64,000 nucleotides of DNA, taken from Mycoplasmopsis citelli (GTDB lineage: Bacteria; Bacillota_I; Bacilli_A; Mycoplasmatales; Metamycoplasmataceae). The notes under the pieces were generated by a model. It was given only the letters and a program-made list of their open reading frames with translations. It had not been told where the DNA came from and made no database searches. A program made the translations under genes and the position numbers. Positions 50,869 to 63,049 of this stretch are shown in pieces. The stretch is from contig NZ_LR215036.1 in the NCBI RefSeq assembly GCF_900660645.1, forward strand, positions 434,001 through 498,000, in the 5' to 3' direction. Position 1 is the first letter of the stretch; each line of letters begins with the position of its first letter.

Positions 50869-53800
50869 TTATTCGTCGTCATCGACTGCAACCATTACAG
50901 TTGGTGAAGTTATTACTAAATTGTAATAGTCTAAACCTCTACCATAGTCTTTAGTGAATAAATTAGCAACAACATTAGTAAATTCGAATTTCCCAAATTC
51001 AATCCTTCTAACAACAACAAATTGTAGTGAAGTGGTTTTTCCTGCATTGGTTTCTTTTTCAGATAAATTTAATTTAAACGAATATTTTCTATCATTATTA
51101 AACGCATCTAAAGGGATTTGAACTTTTTTTACCTTAAGTTTATTTGCATCATCGGTTTCGTTAGCATCAATATAGTAAATTTTGAATTTATATTGATAAT
51201 TACCTCTACTTAAAATATTGATTCTATTAAGAACAGAAACTTGTTGTGGTTTTTTCGGATTTCCAGTAAAATTATAAAAATATTCCCCATATTTTTGTTT
51301 ATCTGTGTTGGTGTTTTTATATCCAGTTCCGTAAAGTTCTGTACCAAAACCGTATGGTTGATAGAATAAAACATGTTTAGTCGCGTTTTTGTATAATTTT
51401 GAATTTAAAATTAAATTTTTAAACTTAGTATAATTTGTTGTCATTGTAGATAAATCGCTTCTAACTTTTGATAATTGAGTTTCAATAGAAGTTTTTTCAA
51501 CTTGAGAAGATTTTAATTGGTTTGTAACAGTTTGAATTTGGTTTTGTAAAGAATTTATTAAAGAGTTTTTTTCAATCAAATTTTTTTTATAGTTTTGGTT
51601 TTCGTTATTTAAATTTTTAATTGTAAAAGCTTTACCTCGAATTTCATCGTTTGCAAGATCAAGTTGATTTTGAAGTTTTTTACTTAAATTGTTTTTTGAA
51701 TTTAAAGTGTTTTCAGTTTTAGCAACAATTTTCTTTTGCAGTTGTATAGTTTCTGTATATAAGTTAATAATTCTGTTTGTGTATTCATTTATAAAATCAA
51801 TTTGCTTTTCTGCATTATTTTCTGGAGTTTGTAAATCGCTCAAAGCAAGTAATTTTTTAATTTCTGAAACATTAATTTGTCATTGTTCAGCAGCTAACTT
51901 AATTTTAATTGCGAGACTTTTTCTATTTTTATATTCTCTTGTTAATGAATTAACATTTGAAACTAAAAGAGTTGAATAAATATTTTGCCTTTGGCTTAAA
52001 TTATTAACATTTTTTTGAAGTTCAGCTATTGAACTATTTAATGAAGAAATTGAATTATTTAATATTGCGGTATTGATATCATAATCTTGCTGTAACGCAC
52101 TTTGGTAAGCACTATTAAGATTAGTTGAAAGTTCAATTAAAGACTTAATATTTGCCTGATTTTGCTCTAAATTAGCACGTTCATCAAAAGTTGGAGCAAT
52201 CTTTGCTAATTGAGATCTTAAATGTGAAAAGTCCAAATTTTGATTTACACTCCCAAGAAAGTCTTGAGCTTTAGTTTTAATATTATCATATAACTCTTTA
52301 ACATTGTCATAAACTGTTTTAGCTTCCACTTTGCTAATTATTATTTGAGTATTTAAAGCTTCAAGCTGAGATTGTGTTGTTCTTAAGGTTTCTTGAGTTT
52401 TAGTTAATATTATTTTATTTTTTTCTAATTCTGCTCGAACAGAATTTAAGGCATTTTGAGTATTAGTAAGTTCTTGATTTTTTGCATTAAGTTCAGATTG
52501 AGTTGCTACTAATTCCTCTTTAGTAGAATTTAAACTTTCTAAAGTATTTTGGTATTGAACTTTTAGTGTATCTAAAACATTGCTTTTGTACTCTTGAATA
52601 ACTTCTTGAGCCACTTTTAAAGCATTATTAACTACAGTTATAAAAGTTTGAGAATAATTATCTGCTGTGTATTGAGTTTTTAAATTAGTTAAAATTTCAA
52701 TTTGATTCTTTAATTTATCCGCTGAAGCATCAGCATTTGCATCGCTAGAACTTCTTATTGTTTGTTCAATTGTGTCCAAAGTAGTAATTTGATTTTCAAG
52801 AACTAAAGCTAAATTACTCATTAAATCATTTTTGGTTTGTTCAAGATTTTGTTCTAAAGTAGTTTTTTGATTATTTAAACTATCTACTTGATTTTGAAGT
52901 TCATTGTTTTGCTGTTCTAAATTGTTTATTTGCTGAGATTGAGCGGAAATGTGTGAAATTTTTTGCTTTATTTCTTTTTCATATAAAGTATTAATTAAAT
53001 CTTTAACTGAATCATATTCTTTGATGATTCTTTCAAAACTTTTGTTTACATCATTCAAATCATAACTTTGAATATTTGAATAGTCATTATCATCTTGTGC
53101 ATCAGTTAAAGACTGATTCATTTGTTCAAATAACTGATTAAAATAAGCTTCTTTTGTTGTTAAAAGTTTTAAAGTACTATTAACTTTGGTTTTAATTTTT
53201 TCGACTTGAACTTTATCAGTTTTTTCAAATTTAGAATCATCAAAATCTTTTAATGTACCTTTAAATTCTGACATTCATTTTAAGTAAAAACCTAGCTGAG
53301 AGATAAGTTTTTCGGCTAATTCTTTAATTTTCTCGTCTCTTTGAGTAATTTGATCGTTTAAATCATCAACTTCTTGTTTATGTTTCCTAATTTGATTGCT
53401 AACTAAATTAATGACATTAGTTAATTGAGTAAGAAAAGTATTTTGAGCTTTTTGGATTGAGTTAAAAGCTTTTACTGCACTGCTTGTGTTATTAAAGGTT
53501 ATTGATTTTAATGAATTTGATAGATTTTTGACTTTTTTAAGTGAACTTGCAATTGCTTTTTGTGAATCTTCAGTAAAGTTATTGCTATTATCTGAAAGTT
53601 TTTTTAGCGTTTTAGTTAGAGATAATACTTTTTTACTTAAACTCTCTTTCCAATTTAAAAATGGTTGCTCAAATGCTTTAAATCCATCATTTGAAGCTTT
53701 TGGATTACTTATATTACTTGAAAGCTTATCTAAATTTGCATTAGATGAAGTCAAATTACTTAAATCTTGAGCAAATAATTGCAATTGCTCTCTTTGAATT

Positions 53801-54018
53801 TTTAAGTTTTGTACTTTACTTTTATCTTGTTTGTTTGCCTCACTATATTCACGGAGTTGAAAACTAAGATTATTTATTTTGGTATTTAAAAAACTAATTT
53901 GGTTTTGATTAATAGTTTTACCGCTTCCGATCCCTATACCAATACCGGTTCCCAGAAGCAAAAAACCTCCAAAAGATAATAAAAATCTTTTGGTTGATTT
54001 TTTATTTATTTTTTTCAT
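50869..54018 (-). CDS. Large coiled-coil surface protein, copy 1
   Basis: 1049 residues when TGA at 53277-53275 and 51882-51880 is read as Trp; in the standard code it would fall into three pieces. The N-terminal membrane anchor has a glycine-rich core (LLLGTGIGIGIGSGKT). There is no lipobox. Residues about 40-880 are long coiled coils rich in Gln, Asn, Leu and Lys, with a repeated frame such as LNSTKEELVATQSELNAKNQ. The C-terminal 150 residues form a beta-rich globular domain (FYQPYGFGTELYG..., FVVVRRIEFGKFEFTNVVA). GGAGATC precedes ATG 54018. It is about half identical by eye to the gene at 55615 and is cotranscribed with the transglutaminase-like gene. It resembles large membrane proteins of the Lmp type in M. 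hominis in layout only. Confidence 0.87.
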
Positions 54019-55614
54019 GATGATCTCCTAAACAATTTGTTTTAATTACTTAGCATTTATTTAACTAAATTAATTAAAGTCAACCTCATATATACTTGAA
54101 AAATCAAAATTATTTGCATAATTTTAATCCTTATTTATTTAAGTATTTCAAGTTCTGAAGCATTATTTTTAAGGAGTTTAAAAGAATTAGTTTAATTTAT
54201 CAAAATTCTTGTTTTAAAATATTTGTTGCTGATTTTTTATGTTTTAAAATAAGTTAAGTATGATTTTAATTAAAAACTACTCAAAAAACAATAAAAAACT
54301 TAAAAATAAAAATGCTTTTCATTAATTTAATTATAATTTTACTTAAGATTAAACCCAAGTAAAAAGCAATTTTTCTTAAGAAATTGTGGAAATTTTCCAC
54401 AAAATAACTATATTTTTAAGCTTTTTATCATTTTTTTGAAAATTAATTATTTTTAATAATGATAAACAAATAAAAGGGATTAAATTCGGAAAATTTAAAT
54501 AAGCCTTTAATATCTATACATTAAAAAATAACCGAAAAAAATATTATATTAATTTTTCAACATCAATTTTTAGCCTAATTATATTTATGAAAATCTCGCA
54601 ATATTTATTGAATTTTTAAAAAATCTATAATAAATATTTTTTCTTAAAATATTAAAGAAAAGAAAAAACCACAAAAATACATTGATTTTGTGGTTAATTT
54701 TTCTTATTTTTTCAAAAAAATTCTTTTTATTTCTATGCATTTTAAATATATAATTAAAGTGCCATACGAAAAGCTCTTTGGTTTGAAAATCTCTAATTCT
54801 TTTTTAAGTGGCATCTTATTAAAGTTTTTTTGATAATAAAAAAACAAATTATAAAAATAAAAATTTTTATAATTTGCTATCCAAACAGTAAAAAGTATTG
54901 GCAATCAAAACTAAAGTTTGTATAAAAGCATATTTAAAAGTGAAAAATGCTTTTTATAACAATCAAATAGAATCTTTGCGAGACTGTTTAAATTTTTGTT
55001 GCATCTAAAATGTTGCAAAAACTAATTTAGTTCTTACAAAAAGGTCTTAAGTTTTTAAAGTAATTTTTATCTTTTAATTTTAAATATATCTGAAGTTAAT
55101 TTAGATTGTAAATGCAAACTTTTTAAATAAAAAACTCAAGGAGGTAAATAGCATAATTTAGATAAAGTTTTTAATTTTAAATAACATAATCTAAAAATAC
55201 CATCTTTAAAACTAATATTGAGTGTTAATTAGATAATTGTGCAAATATTTTTTAATTTAATTATTAGTAAATATTCAAATGCAACAGATTAATATTATAA
55301 CACAAATATTTTTTTAAAATGTATTTTAAAATAAAAAAGATTGAAAATCTTATCAATAAATCTTTGATTTTGTTTTGGTAAAAACTTTATCTAAAGTTAG
55401 GAAAATTCTAGTAGTATTTGTTTTACTTTTTATAAATAAATGTTTCTGATTATTTTTCCAGTTTTCTTATAACAGAAACTCAAAAAGTAAAATTTGCAAT
55501 TAAACTTAAACATAGTTTTTAAAACTTAAAAGGAATTTTTAAAGTTCTATTCTTAAGTCTTAAAAATTCATATAAAAACTGGAAATATTAACAATATAAA
55601 CAACAAGGAGAAAC
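54019..55614. other. 1.6-kb AT-rich divergent intergenic region
   Basis: This lies between the two divergent coiled-coil genes. It holds the promoters of both, a perfect palindrome TTGTGGAAATTTTCCACAA (54384-54402) and a terminator-like hairpin AACCACAAAA/TTTTGTGGTT (54667-54695). An open frame of 66 codons at 54904-54704 (minus) lacks ATG and a ribosome binding site, and I do not call it. Otherwise nothing recognisable; it may be the remains of a lost gene. Confidence 0.5.
54384..54402. promoter_or_regulatory. Perfect 19-base palindrome with TTTTCCACA arms
   Basis: Each arm matches a relaxed DnaA-box pattern (TTWTCCACA). It could also be an operator or an RNA hairpin. Confidence 0.4.
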
Positions 55615-58600
55615 ATGAAATTATCAAGAAAAAGGAATTTACTTTTATCTTTTGCAGGAGCATTACTTTTAGGGACTGGTATTGGTATTGGGTTTGGAAC
55701 CGGTAAAACTGTTAATCAAAACCAAATTGGTTTTTTAAGTAGTAAAATAAATTCTCTTAATTTTGAACTTCAACAATATAATCAAGCAAATAAAGTTGCT
55801 AAATTAAAAATTAATAACTTAAAAACTCAAAGTGAGAAATTGCAATTATTTGTTAAAGACTTAAATGAGTTAAATTTATCTAGTGAGAATTTAAGTGATC
55901 TTTCGAGCAAAATAACTCAAGAAAAAGTCTCAGATGATGGATTTAAAGCATTTGAGCAACCTTTTTCAACTTGAAAGAGCAATTTAGTTAATAAAATCTC
56001 GACATTAAATACAACTTTAAAAAATCTTTCGTCCAATAACGATAGTCTAAGTGGAGAAACTCAGCAAGGCATTAATACTTCGCTTAACAAAATTAAAGAA
56101 TTACTTAATTCATTAGAAAAGATCGCATTTGCCTTCACTGATACTAATAGTGTAATTAAAGTTTTTGAGTCAATTCAAAAAGCTCAAAACACTTTTCTTG
56201 CTCAACTAACTAATATTATTAGTTTAATTACTATTGAAATTAGCAAACACAATCAAGCAACTAATGAACTTAATGAAGAAATTGCTCAAAGAGACGAGAA
56301 AATTAAAGAATTAGTAAAAAAACTTACTAATCAACTAAATTTCTACTTAAAATTAATTTCTAGATTGAGAAAAAATCTAAAGCAATTTAATAAGTTGAAC
56401 TTTGAACAAGTGGATAAAACAACAGGCGAAAAAATCAAAACCAAAATTAATAAAACTTTAAAACTTTTAAAATCAAAGGAAACTCATTTTAAACAATTAC
56501 TTGACCAAATAAATCAATCTTTAGTAGATGCAAAAAATGATAATGACTACTCATCAGTGCAAAGTTATGATTTAAATGAAGTTAATAAAGGTTTTGAAAA
56601 AATTGTTAATGAATACGATTTAATTAGAAGTTCTGTTATTTCTTTATATGAAAAAAATAATCAAGAAAGAGGTTTACAAATTGTTAATTTACAAAATCAA
56701 AACAATGCTCTTCAATCTCAAATAGATACTTTAAATGAGCAAAAAACTGATTTAGAACAAAATCTTGAACAAACCAAAAATGATTTAACAAATAACCTAG
56801 CTTCAATTCTTGAAAATCAAATTACTACTTTAAGTGGAATTGAACAAACAATTAGAAATTCAAATTATTTAGACTCTGAAACCTTAGCAGATAATCTTCA
56901 GGAGCAAATTAATTCATTAAATAATCTCAAAGATAAATACAATAATGAAAATTACAAAGAAACTTTTATCCCAACTATAAAACAAGCTCTAACATCAGCT
57001 CAAAATGCTATAGAACAATACAAACAAAATATCTTTGAACCGCTTAAGAGTGACCACCAAAGAACTTTAGAAAGTTTAAATTCTACTAAAGAGGAATTGG
57101 TTTCAACTCAATCTGAACTTAATGCAAAAAATCAAGAAATTGCTAATACTCAAAATTCTTTAAATGCCGTTCGAGCAGAATTAGAACAAAATAAAATAAT
57201 ATTAACTAAAACTCAAGAAACCTTAAGAACAACACAATCTCAGCTTGAAGGGTTGAATACTCAAATAACAACTAACAAAATCCAAGCTAAAGCTGTTTAT
57301 GATACTGCTAAGGCATTATATGAAAATCTTAAAAGTAAAGCTCAAAACTTCCTCAGAAGTATAAGTCAAAATGTGAACTTTTCACAATTAAGTACTCAAT
57401 TAGCAGAGGTGTCACCAACTTTTGATGATAATACTACATTAGAACAGAATCAAGCAACCATTAAGTCTTTGATTGAACTTTCGACCAATCTTAATAATGC
57501 TTATCAAAGTGCATTACAACAAGATTATGATTCTAGAACAACAACACTAAATAACACAATTTCTTCATTAAATGGCTTAAAAGATCAGCTTCAGAGAAAT
57601 ATTAATAATTTAATTCAAAAACAAACTAATCTTTCAAGTAGTTTGAATGCGAATATTAATTCTCTATCAAGAGAATATACAGATATAAAAACAAAAGCTA
57701 ATAAAGTTAAAAATAAAGCTAAGCAATGACAAATTGATGTTTCAAGAATTGAAAAATTACTTGCTATAAGCAATTTAAACAATCCTAGAAACAACTTGGA
57801 TGAACAAATTAATTTTATTAATGAATACATTACACGAATTAGCAATTTAACCACCGAAGTTTTTGAATTGCAAAATAAAATAATTACTAAAACTGAAAAG
57901 CGAATAACTAAAAATATAGCTGATCAAGATCAAGGCACAAATGACCAAATATCAGCACTTAATAATTCCTTAAGATTAAAGGAACAACAAATTAATGGAT
58001 TGAATAAAAGAATTTCTAATCTTATTGATCAAATTAATAATAAAATTTGAGAAACTCACTTAGATGAAAAAAATAGTCAAATTAGTAATTTAAACCAACA
58101 AATTAAAACACTAGAAAAACAAATAGAAAAAGGTCGAACCGACTTAACTGAAATGACATCTAAATATACAGAATATAAGAACTTAATCTTCAATTCAGAT
58201 TGATTTAGTTGAGCAACAACATCTGAAAATTACTATGATGAATGATTTTTTGGAAACGCATATTCAACTGATAGCGACAAAGATAAATATGGAAAATTTT
58301 TTACAAAATTTAATCCAGGTAAAAAACCGCAAATTGTTGCTGCTATAAATAGTATTAAAGTTTTACCAGCTAAACATATAAAGGATACGCCTTTTAAATT
58401 TAAAATTTCTTATATTGATCTAAATGACAATAATAAGATTAAAACAATTATAAAAAATATTAGCTATTTAGATGCTCTTGAAAGAAATGAATATGCTTTT
58501 TCAATATCAAAACGAATCGAAGAACCAGAAGATGGTGTTACGCAAATTACCGAAGAATTTGTTGTGGTTAAATATATGAATAATCTTGGTTTCGAATTTA

Positions 58601-58743
58601 CAAATGTTGTTGCTACATACTTTTCTGATATCCCAAGAGATAATAGACTTTTTGACGAAATGACAGGAATAACATACGAGGAACCAGAATATGATTTACC
58701 TTTTAGGGCTAAAAATCCTGTAGTTTCTGTTGTGACAGTTTAA
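55615..58743 (+). CDS. Large coiled-coil surface protein, copy 2
   Basis: 1042 residues from ATG 55615 (AAGGAGAAAC upstream) through TGA tryptophans at 55972-55974, 57727-57729 and others to TAA 58741-58743. The architecture is the same as copy 1: a glycine-rich N-terminal membrane segment (LLLGTGIGIGFGTGKT), long coiled coils, and a C-terminal beta-rich domain that ends differently (NPVVSVVTV). Best-kept blocks between the copies are LNSTKEELVSTQSELNAKNQ, KIILTKTQETLRTTQSQLE and NQATIKSLIELSTNLNNAYQ. The C-terminal domains are more diverged than the coils. It has its own terminator and no transglutaminase partner. Confidence 0.87.
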
Positions 58744-58771
58744 ATAAAAGAAGTATTGAAAAAAATATTTT

Positions 58772-58815
58772 TAAAGGAACTTAGTTTTGTGCTTTATAGG
58801 ACTAAGTTCCTTTAT
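58772..58815 (+). terminator. Terminator of coiled-coil gene copy 2
   Basis: A 13-bp perfect stem (58773-58785 with 58801-58813) followed by a T run. Confidence 0.82.
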
Positions 58816-58969
58816 TTTTTTAAATTTTTAATTCACAAAGATGCATCAGTTTAGTAATATATTATATTGTTTATTTATTACCAATAAATTACATTGATAA
58901 AGTTTTTTGTAAAAATGTTTTTACATGGCTATATATTTTAATTTTGTTTTCTTGAATTAATTACATAAA

Positions 58970-59020
58970 AAATGCACCCTTTAAGTTAGACAATTAAAGA
59001 CTAACTTAAAGGGTGCATTT
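58970..59020 (-). terminator. 51-base perfect hairpin, terminator of the ABC operon and possible mini-element
   Basis: The 20-bp arms (58970-58989 and 59001-59020) pair perfectly around an 11-base loop. The sequence CACCCTTTAAGTTAGACAA resembles the IS end (ACCCCAAAAGTTAGACAA). It stands 20 bases after the lipoprotein stop. Confidence 0.7.
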
Positions 59021-59039
59021 AATTTATTAGTAATTAAAT

Positions 59040-60752
59040 TTATTTAACATGTGCAGCATCCACAAAATTTGGATCAACTGTATATCCTTTTGGAAGTGAA
59101 GTGTATAATTCTTCGGTTGGATTATAAGTAAATTTATTTTCTGAACTATATGATAAATATCCTTTATAAATATCAACCATATATCATTTATTGGTTTTTT
59201 TATCAAAAAATTCTAATCAATAAGTTTCACGTTCTTTATCTTCATTTGGATATTGGTGGGTTCCTTTAATAAGTTGAACATCATAAACTCCAATTATAAA
59301 TAAAAAATATCCATAAAGTTCAACAAGATGATTAATGTTAGTTCTTGCAATAGAAATTCCTTTATTAAGTTTTTTTCTTGAATTTTCTATATCGTCTTTA
59401 AAAGAGGCTTCTAGCTTAGACAATTCTTCCTGTTTAGAGATAATTGTTTGTTGAGAGGCGTTTTGTTCTCTTAAAGTTTTTAATTCATTAAAAACTGTTT
59501 TAAAATTATTTAATCTTTGATGAATTAAGCTTTGTTTTTGCTTAGCTAAAATATAATTTTTTGAAGAAGTATCATCATTTTTTTCTAAACTTTCAACTTT
59601 TAAATCTGCATTTGTTACTGACTCAAAGTTAACTAAATCTAAATTATTTTCAAAAAATTCCTTAGGATTGTCCAAAAAATCTTTTCTTAACTTTAGATTC
59701 TTATCAATTTCGGAAGTTTCGCTAAAAACTTTAAATAAATCACTTTTTTGATTATCTTCAGGATTTTGTGATGTTAAAAGAAATTCTGGCCCAAATCCAA
59801 GTGCCATTCCAGGTGCTTTAAGTTCATCTGAAACTACAAATTTTTGATTTTTCATATAATTAAATAATTTTAAATATACATTTTTAGTATCTTCTATTTG
59901 GCTTGAAGTTAGACGATCCTTAACTTGCTTAGCAACATTAATAAAATGACTATAAGGAATTGAATTAAACGGTACTTGAGATTTATTATATTGAAAAATA
60001 ATTGTATTGACATCCCCAAAATTATCACGAGTAACAGTTATCAATGAATTAGAATCATTTTCAGGTAGCGATATTTTTTTTAAAAATTCAGCATATAGTG
60101 GTGTGTCTTTCAAAAAATGAGAAATAACTTTGATTACCTTTTCCTTGTCTATAAATTTTTTAGGATTACTTTTATCAATAAATGATAAGTTGTTTAATCG
60201 ATTATATAAATCATGAATTTCTTCTTCTAATTGAGTAAATTCTTGCTTTTTGGAATCATTATTAAAATTTGCAGAAACTAATAATGAAAGATTTTTGTTA
60301 TTTGATAAGGATTGATATTCTTCAGTTTTTTTCTGTAATAATTTTCATTGTTCTTGGAAAAATTTTAGGGCATTTTCATTGGTAATTTTCTGTTCTAAAT
60401 TAGAATTAGCATTAAATTTATTATTTTCAATTGTAACCAAACCTTTGAGAGTCTTTTTTGCTTCATTATTATTAACTGAATAAGTTCCATCAATTTTGTA
60501 AATCACATCTTTGAAATTTAAATTTAAATTAGCTTTATTATATAAACTATTTTCAAAACTTAATAAAGAATTATTTTGATAATTTGTAGCAACACGCTGC
60601 TTGAATTTAACTAAAAAAGGGTTTTTCTGTGAATATGATTTAGCATATATAACAATAGGATGATCTTCATATAAACATGAAATTGCACTAGTGCTAGCTA
60701 AACTAATTGTTAGCAATGATAATAAAAATTTTAATGTATTTTTCTTTTTCAT
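59040..60752 (-). CDS. Lipoprotein at the end of the ABC importer operon
   Basis: 570 residues from ATG 60752 (MKKKNTLKFLLSLLTISLAS, lipobox SAISC, Cys near residue 26). An in-frame ATG at 60782 would add ten residues and overlap the preceding gene; the shorter form gives a normal signal peptide and starts 5 bases after that gene's stop. The mature part is Lys/Asn-rich and mostly helical, with a C-terminal piece (YWLEFFDKKTNKWYMVDIYKGYLSY). It has no clear periplasmic-binding-protein signature, but its place behind the two permeases suggests it captures the substrate. Confidence 0.8.
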
Positions 60753-60757
60753 AGCTT

Positions 60758-61033
60758 TTAAAACATTTCTGAATATTTTCATGATTTAATTCCAGCATAA
60801 GAAGTGATAGAACCCATCACAAAAACAATACAAAAAAACGATAATCCTCCTATAGCATATGCTCTAACATATTTATAAACATCTAAAATGTCTTTTTCGA
60901 TCACAACACTTGATGTTGAATAAATAGTTGAACTAGCAAAATTAATCACATATGAAAGTATAATAATCATAACAAAAGAAATGATTGATAATATAAGTCA
61001 AATAATAACTTTTCTTTTATAATTTTTCATCAT
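60758..61033 (-). CDS. Small two-helix membrane protein
   Basis: 91 residues from ATG 61033, whose first base is the last base of the permease stop (TAATG). Two hydrophobic segments (about residues 9-32 and 60-82) flank a polar loop. It ends WKYSEMF. It is not recognised as a known family; its position between permease and lipoprotein suggests an accessory part of the importer. Confidence 0.65.
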
Positions 61034-62055
61034 TACCCCTTAATTGTTGAACCTTGTCTTGACACAGCACGCATAATTCATTTTCTAGCAAGTAAGTAAA
61101 CAATAAACATCGGTAAAATAACAAGTAAACTGGCAGCCATTTTTATATTAACAAAGACATTTGCACTAGTAGCAATTTCATTAGGGTCAATTCCTGCTTT
61201 AAATAATCAAACTGAAATTACTTGATATTTATTTCTCGCAAGAGTCGAAATAATTGAAGGTCATAAATAAGCATTCCATGAAACTAATGCAGTAAGAATG
61301 ATGATAGTAATGGTTGTCGGAAGAACCATTGGAAGAGCAATTTTAAAAAAGTATTTTGACCCAGATGCTCCATCCACAAGCGAAACTTCTTTAATTCTTC
61401 CTGGAATAGCTTCAAAAGCATTTTTATACATTACGGTGTTGAAAATACTTGCACTAAAAGGAGCAGCAACAGCAATGGTAAATAAGAAAAAGGTTTTGTA
61501 TAACTCAGTTTTTAAAACTACAGTGTATTGTCCTGATAAAATAGCAACTTCTGGAAGAACCAATAAAGCAAGTGCAACAAATCAAAAGACTTTTTTTCCT
61601 TTTCAGTTTTTAAGTGAAAAAGCATAACCCATTAATGAAGTTATAAAGATTTTTAGAAATACCGAAACAAAGACATTAGCTGCCGTTAGAGCAAACGAAG
61701 ATCAATAACCACTTGTAAAAGCTCTTTGATAAGTATTTTTTACCAAATCAGCTCATTCTAAATTTCTATTTACTCCTCCCACTAATGAAGGGCCATTTCC
61801 AAAAGAAGGAATTAAATTAAAAGTTGTATTTAATGAAGAAGCTTCATTGTCATTCATAAACGAAACTAAAATCATAAAAACGAACGGAAAGATAATTAAT
61901 ACTCCAAAAAAACAAAGAATCAAAAGTTTCAAAAAACTTGATAAAGCAACAGCATAAACATTTTTTTCGCGAACTTGCGAGGAAACTCTTTCTTGATTTT
62001 TTTGAATTTTTTTACCAGTAAAATGTTGCTTAACTCTTAGTTTTAACTCAAACAT
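61033..62055 (-). CDS. ABC importer permease (MalG/UgpE type)
   Basis: 340 residues with about six membrane helices. The EAA loop that contacts the ATPase appears as FEAIPGRIKEVSLVDGASG...FFKIALPM. A charged N-terminal part of about 35 residues precedes helix 1. The start overlaps the end of the other permease gene by 8 bases. The operon layout (ATPase, two permeases, lipoprotein) is like the gtsABC glycerol importers of mycoplasmas or sugar importers. The substrate is not shown by sequence. Confidence 0.88.
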
Positions 62056-63049
62056 TTCTTTCTCCTAGATTATTTAATGTAACTTGAGTCATGAAGAATC
62101 CCCCGCGAACAATTGATGAAAAAGTAACTCCAATAATAAATAATAAAATACTTGAAGCACCAGAAAGAGCAAATTCCCCTGAATTAACTTTATAATAAAC
62201 ATAGAGCATAATTGAGGCTCCACCATTATTAAATGCATCTTCTGGTCTGTTCTGGAAAAGAGCAAGAGGGAATACTTTTAATCCTCCTATAATTCCTAAA
62301 GTAATAATAAAATTAATTGTCCCTTTAATTGATGGAAGAGTGATTGTGAAAAACTGTTTAATTTCTGAACATCCATCAATTGAAGCTGAACGATATAAAT
62401 TTTTATCCACAGAAAGCATTGCAGTAGTATAAATTAAAATATTAAAGGCTAATCCATTTCAAATACCGTTAATAACAATAGCTATTAAAGCATTAAAAGA
62501 ATTTTTATCTCCTGAATTAAGTCAACCGGTGCTTGTACCTAATAAATTATTTAACAAACCATTTGGAGAAAAGATTTGTATAAATACCAAAGAAACAGCA
62601 ACACCATTAGTTATATAAGGCATAAAGAAAATGGTTTGTCAAAATCCACGAGCATAATTGCGATATAGTTTAGCAATAATAGAAGAAATTAGAAGGGAAA
62701 TAAACATTACCATCGGTAGGACGAAAATACCATAAATAAGTGAATTTCTTACTCCTAAAGCAAAGTCTGGATCTTTCAAAATTTTTACGTAATTTTGTAA
62801 AGTAAATTTTCCATTACTATCGGTAAAAGAACTATATATATTAAGACCCATTGGAATCATGGTGAAAGCTAAAAGTAAAATAATTCCTGGTAACAAAAGT
62901 AAAAAAGGAATTAAAAAATTATTTTTTTTATCCAAAATTGAATATGAAAGCGTACCTTTCATACTTGATATTTTTCGTAATACTCATTGATATGAAAACG
63001 GTACTGATTTAGAAATTTTGTTTAATAATTCTGGGCTAATTAATTTCAT
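62048..63049 (-). CDS. ABC importer permease (MalF/UgpA type)
   Basis: 333 residues from ATG 63049 ([15 protein letters not shown]). An internal Met at 62962 is too late and would cut off 29 residues. It has about six helices, with the EAA-like loop YRSASIDGCSEIKQFFTITLPSIKG. It overlaps the ATPase gene end by 14 bases. It pairs with the permease encoded downstream to form the membrane channel. Confidence 0.87.

Noticed and set aside
50869-54018. Three separate coiled-coil genes
   Set aside because: The breaks are TGA codons in one frame, and the paralogue at 55615 has the same continuous layout; read with code 4 it is one gene.
54704-54904. A 66-codon frame on the minus strand between the coiled-coil genes
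   Set aside because: A stop lies just upstream, there is no ATG or ribosome binding site, and the composition equals the AT-rich background.
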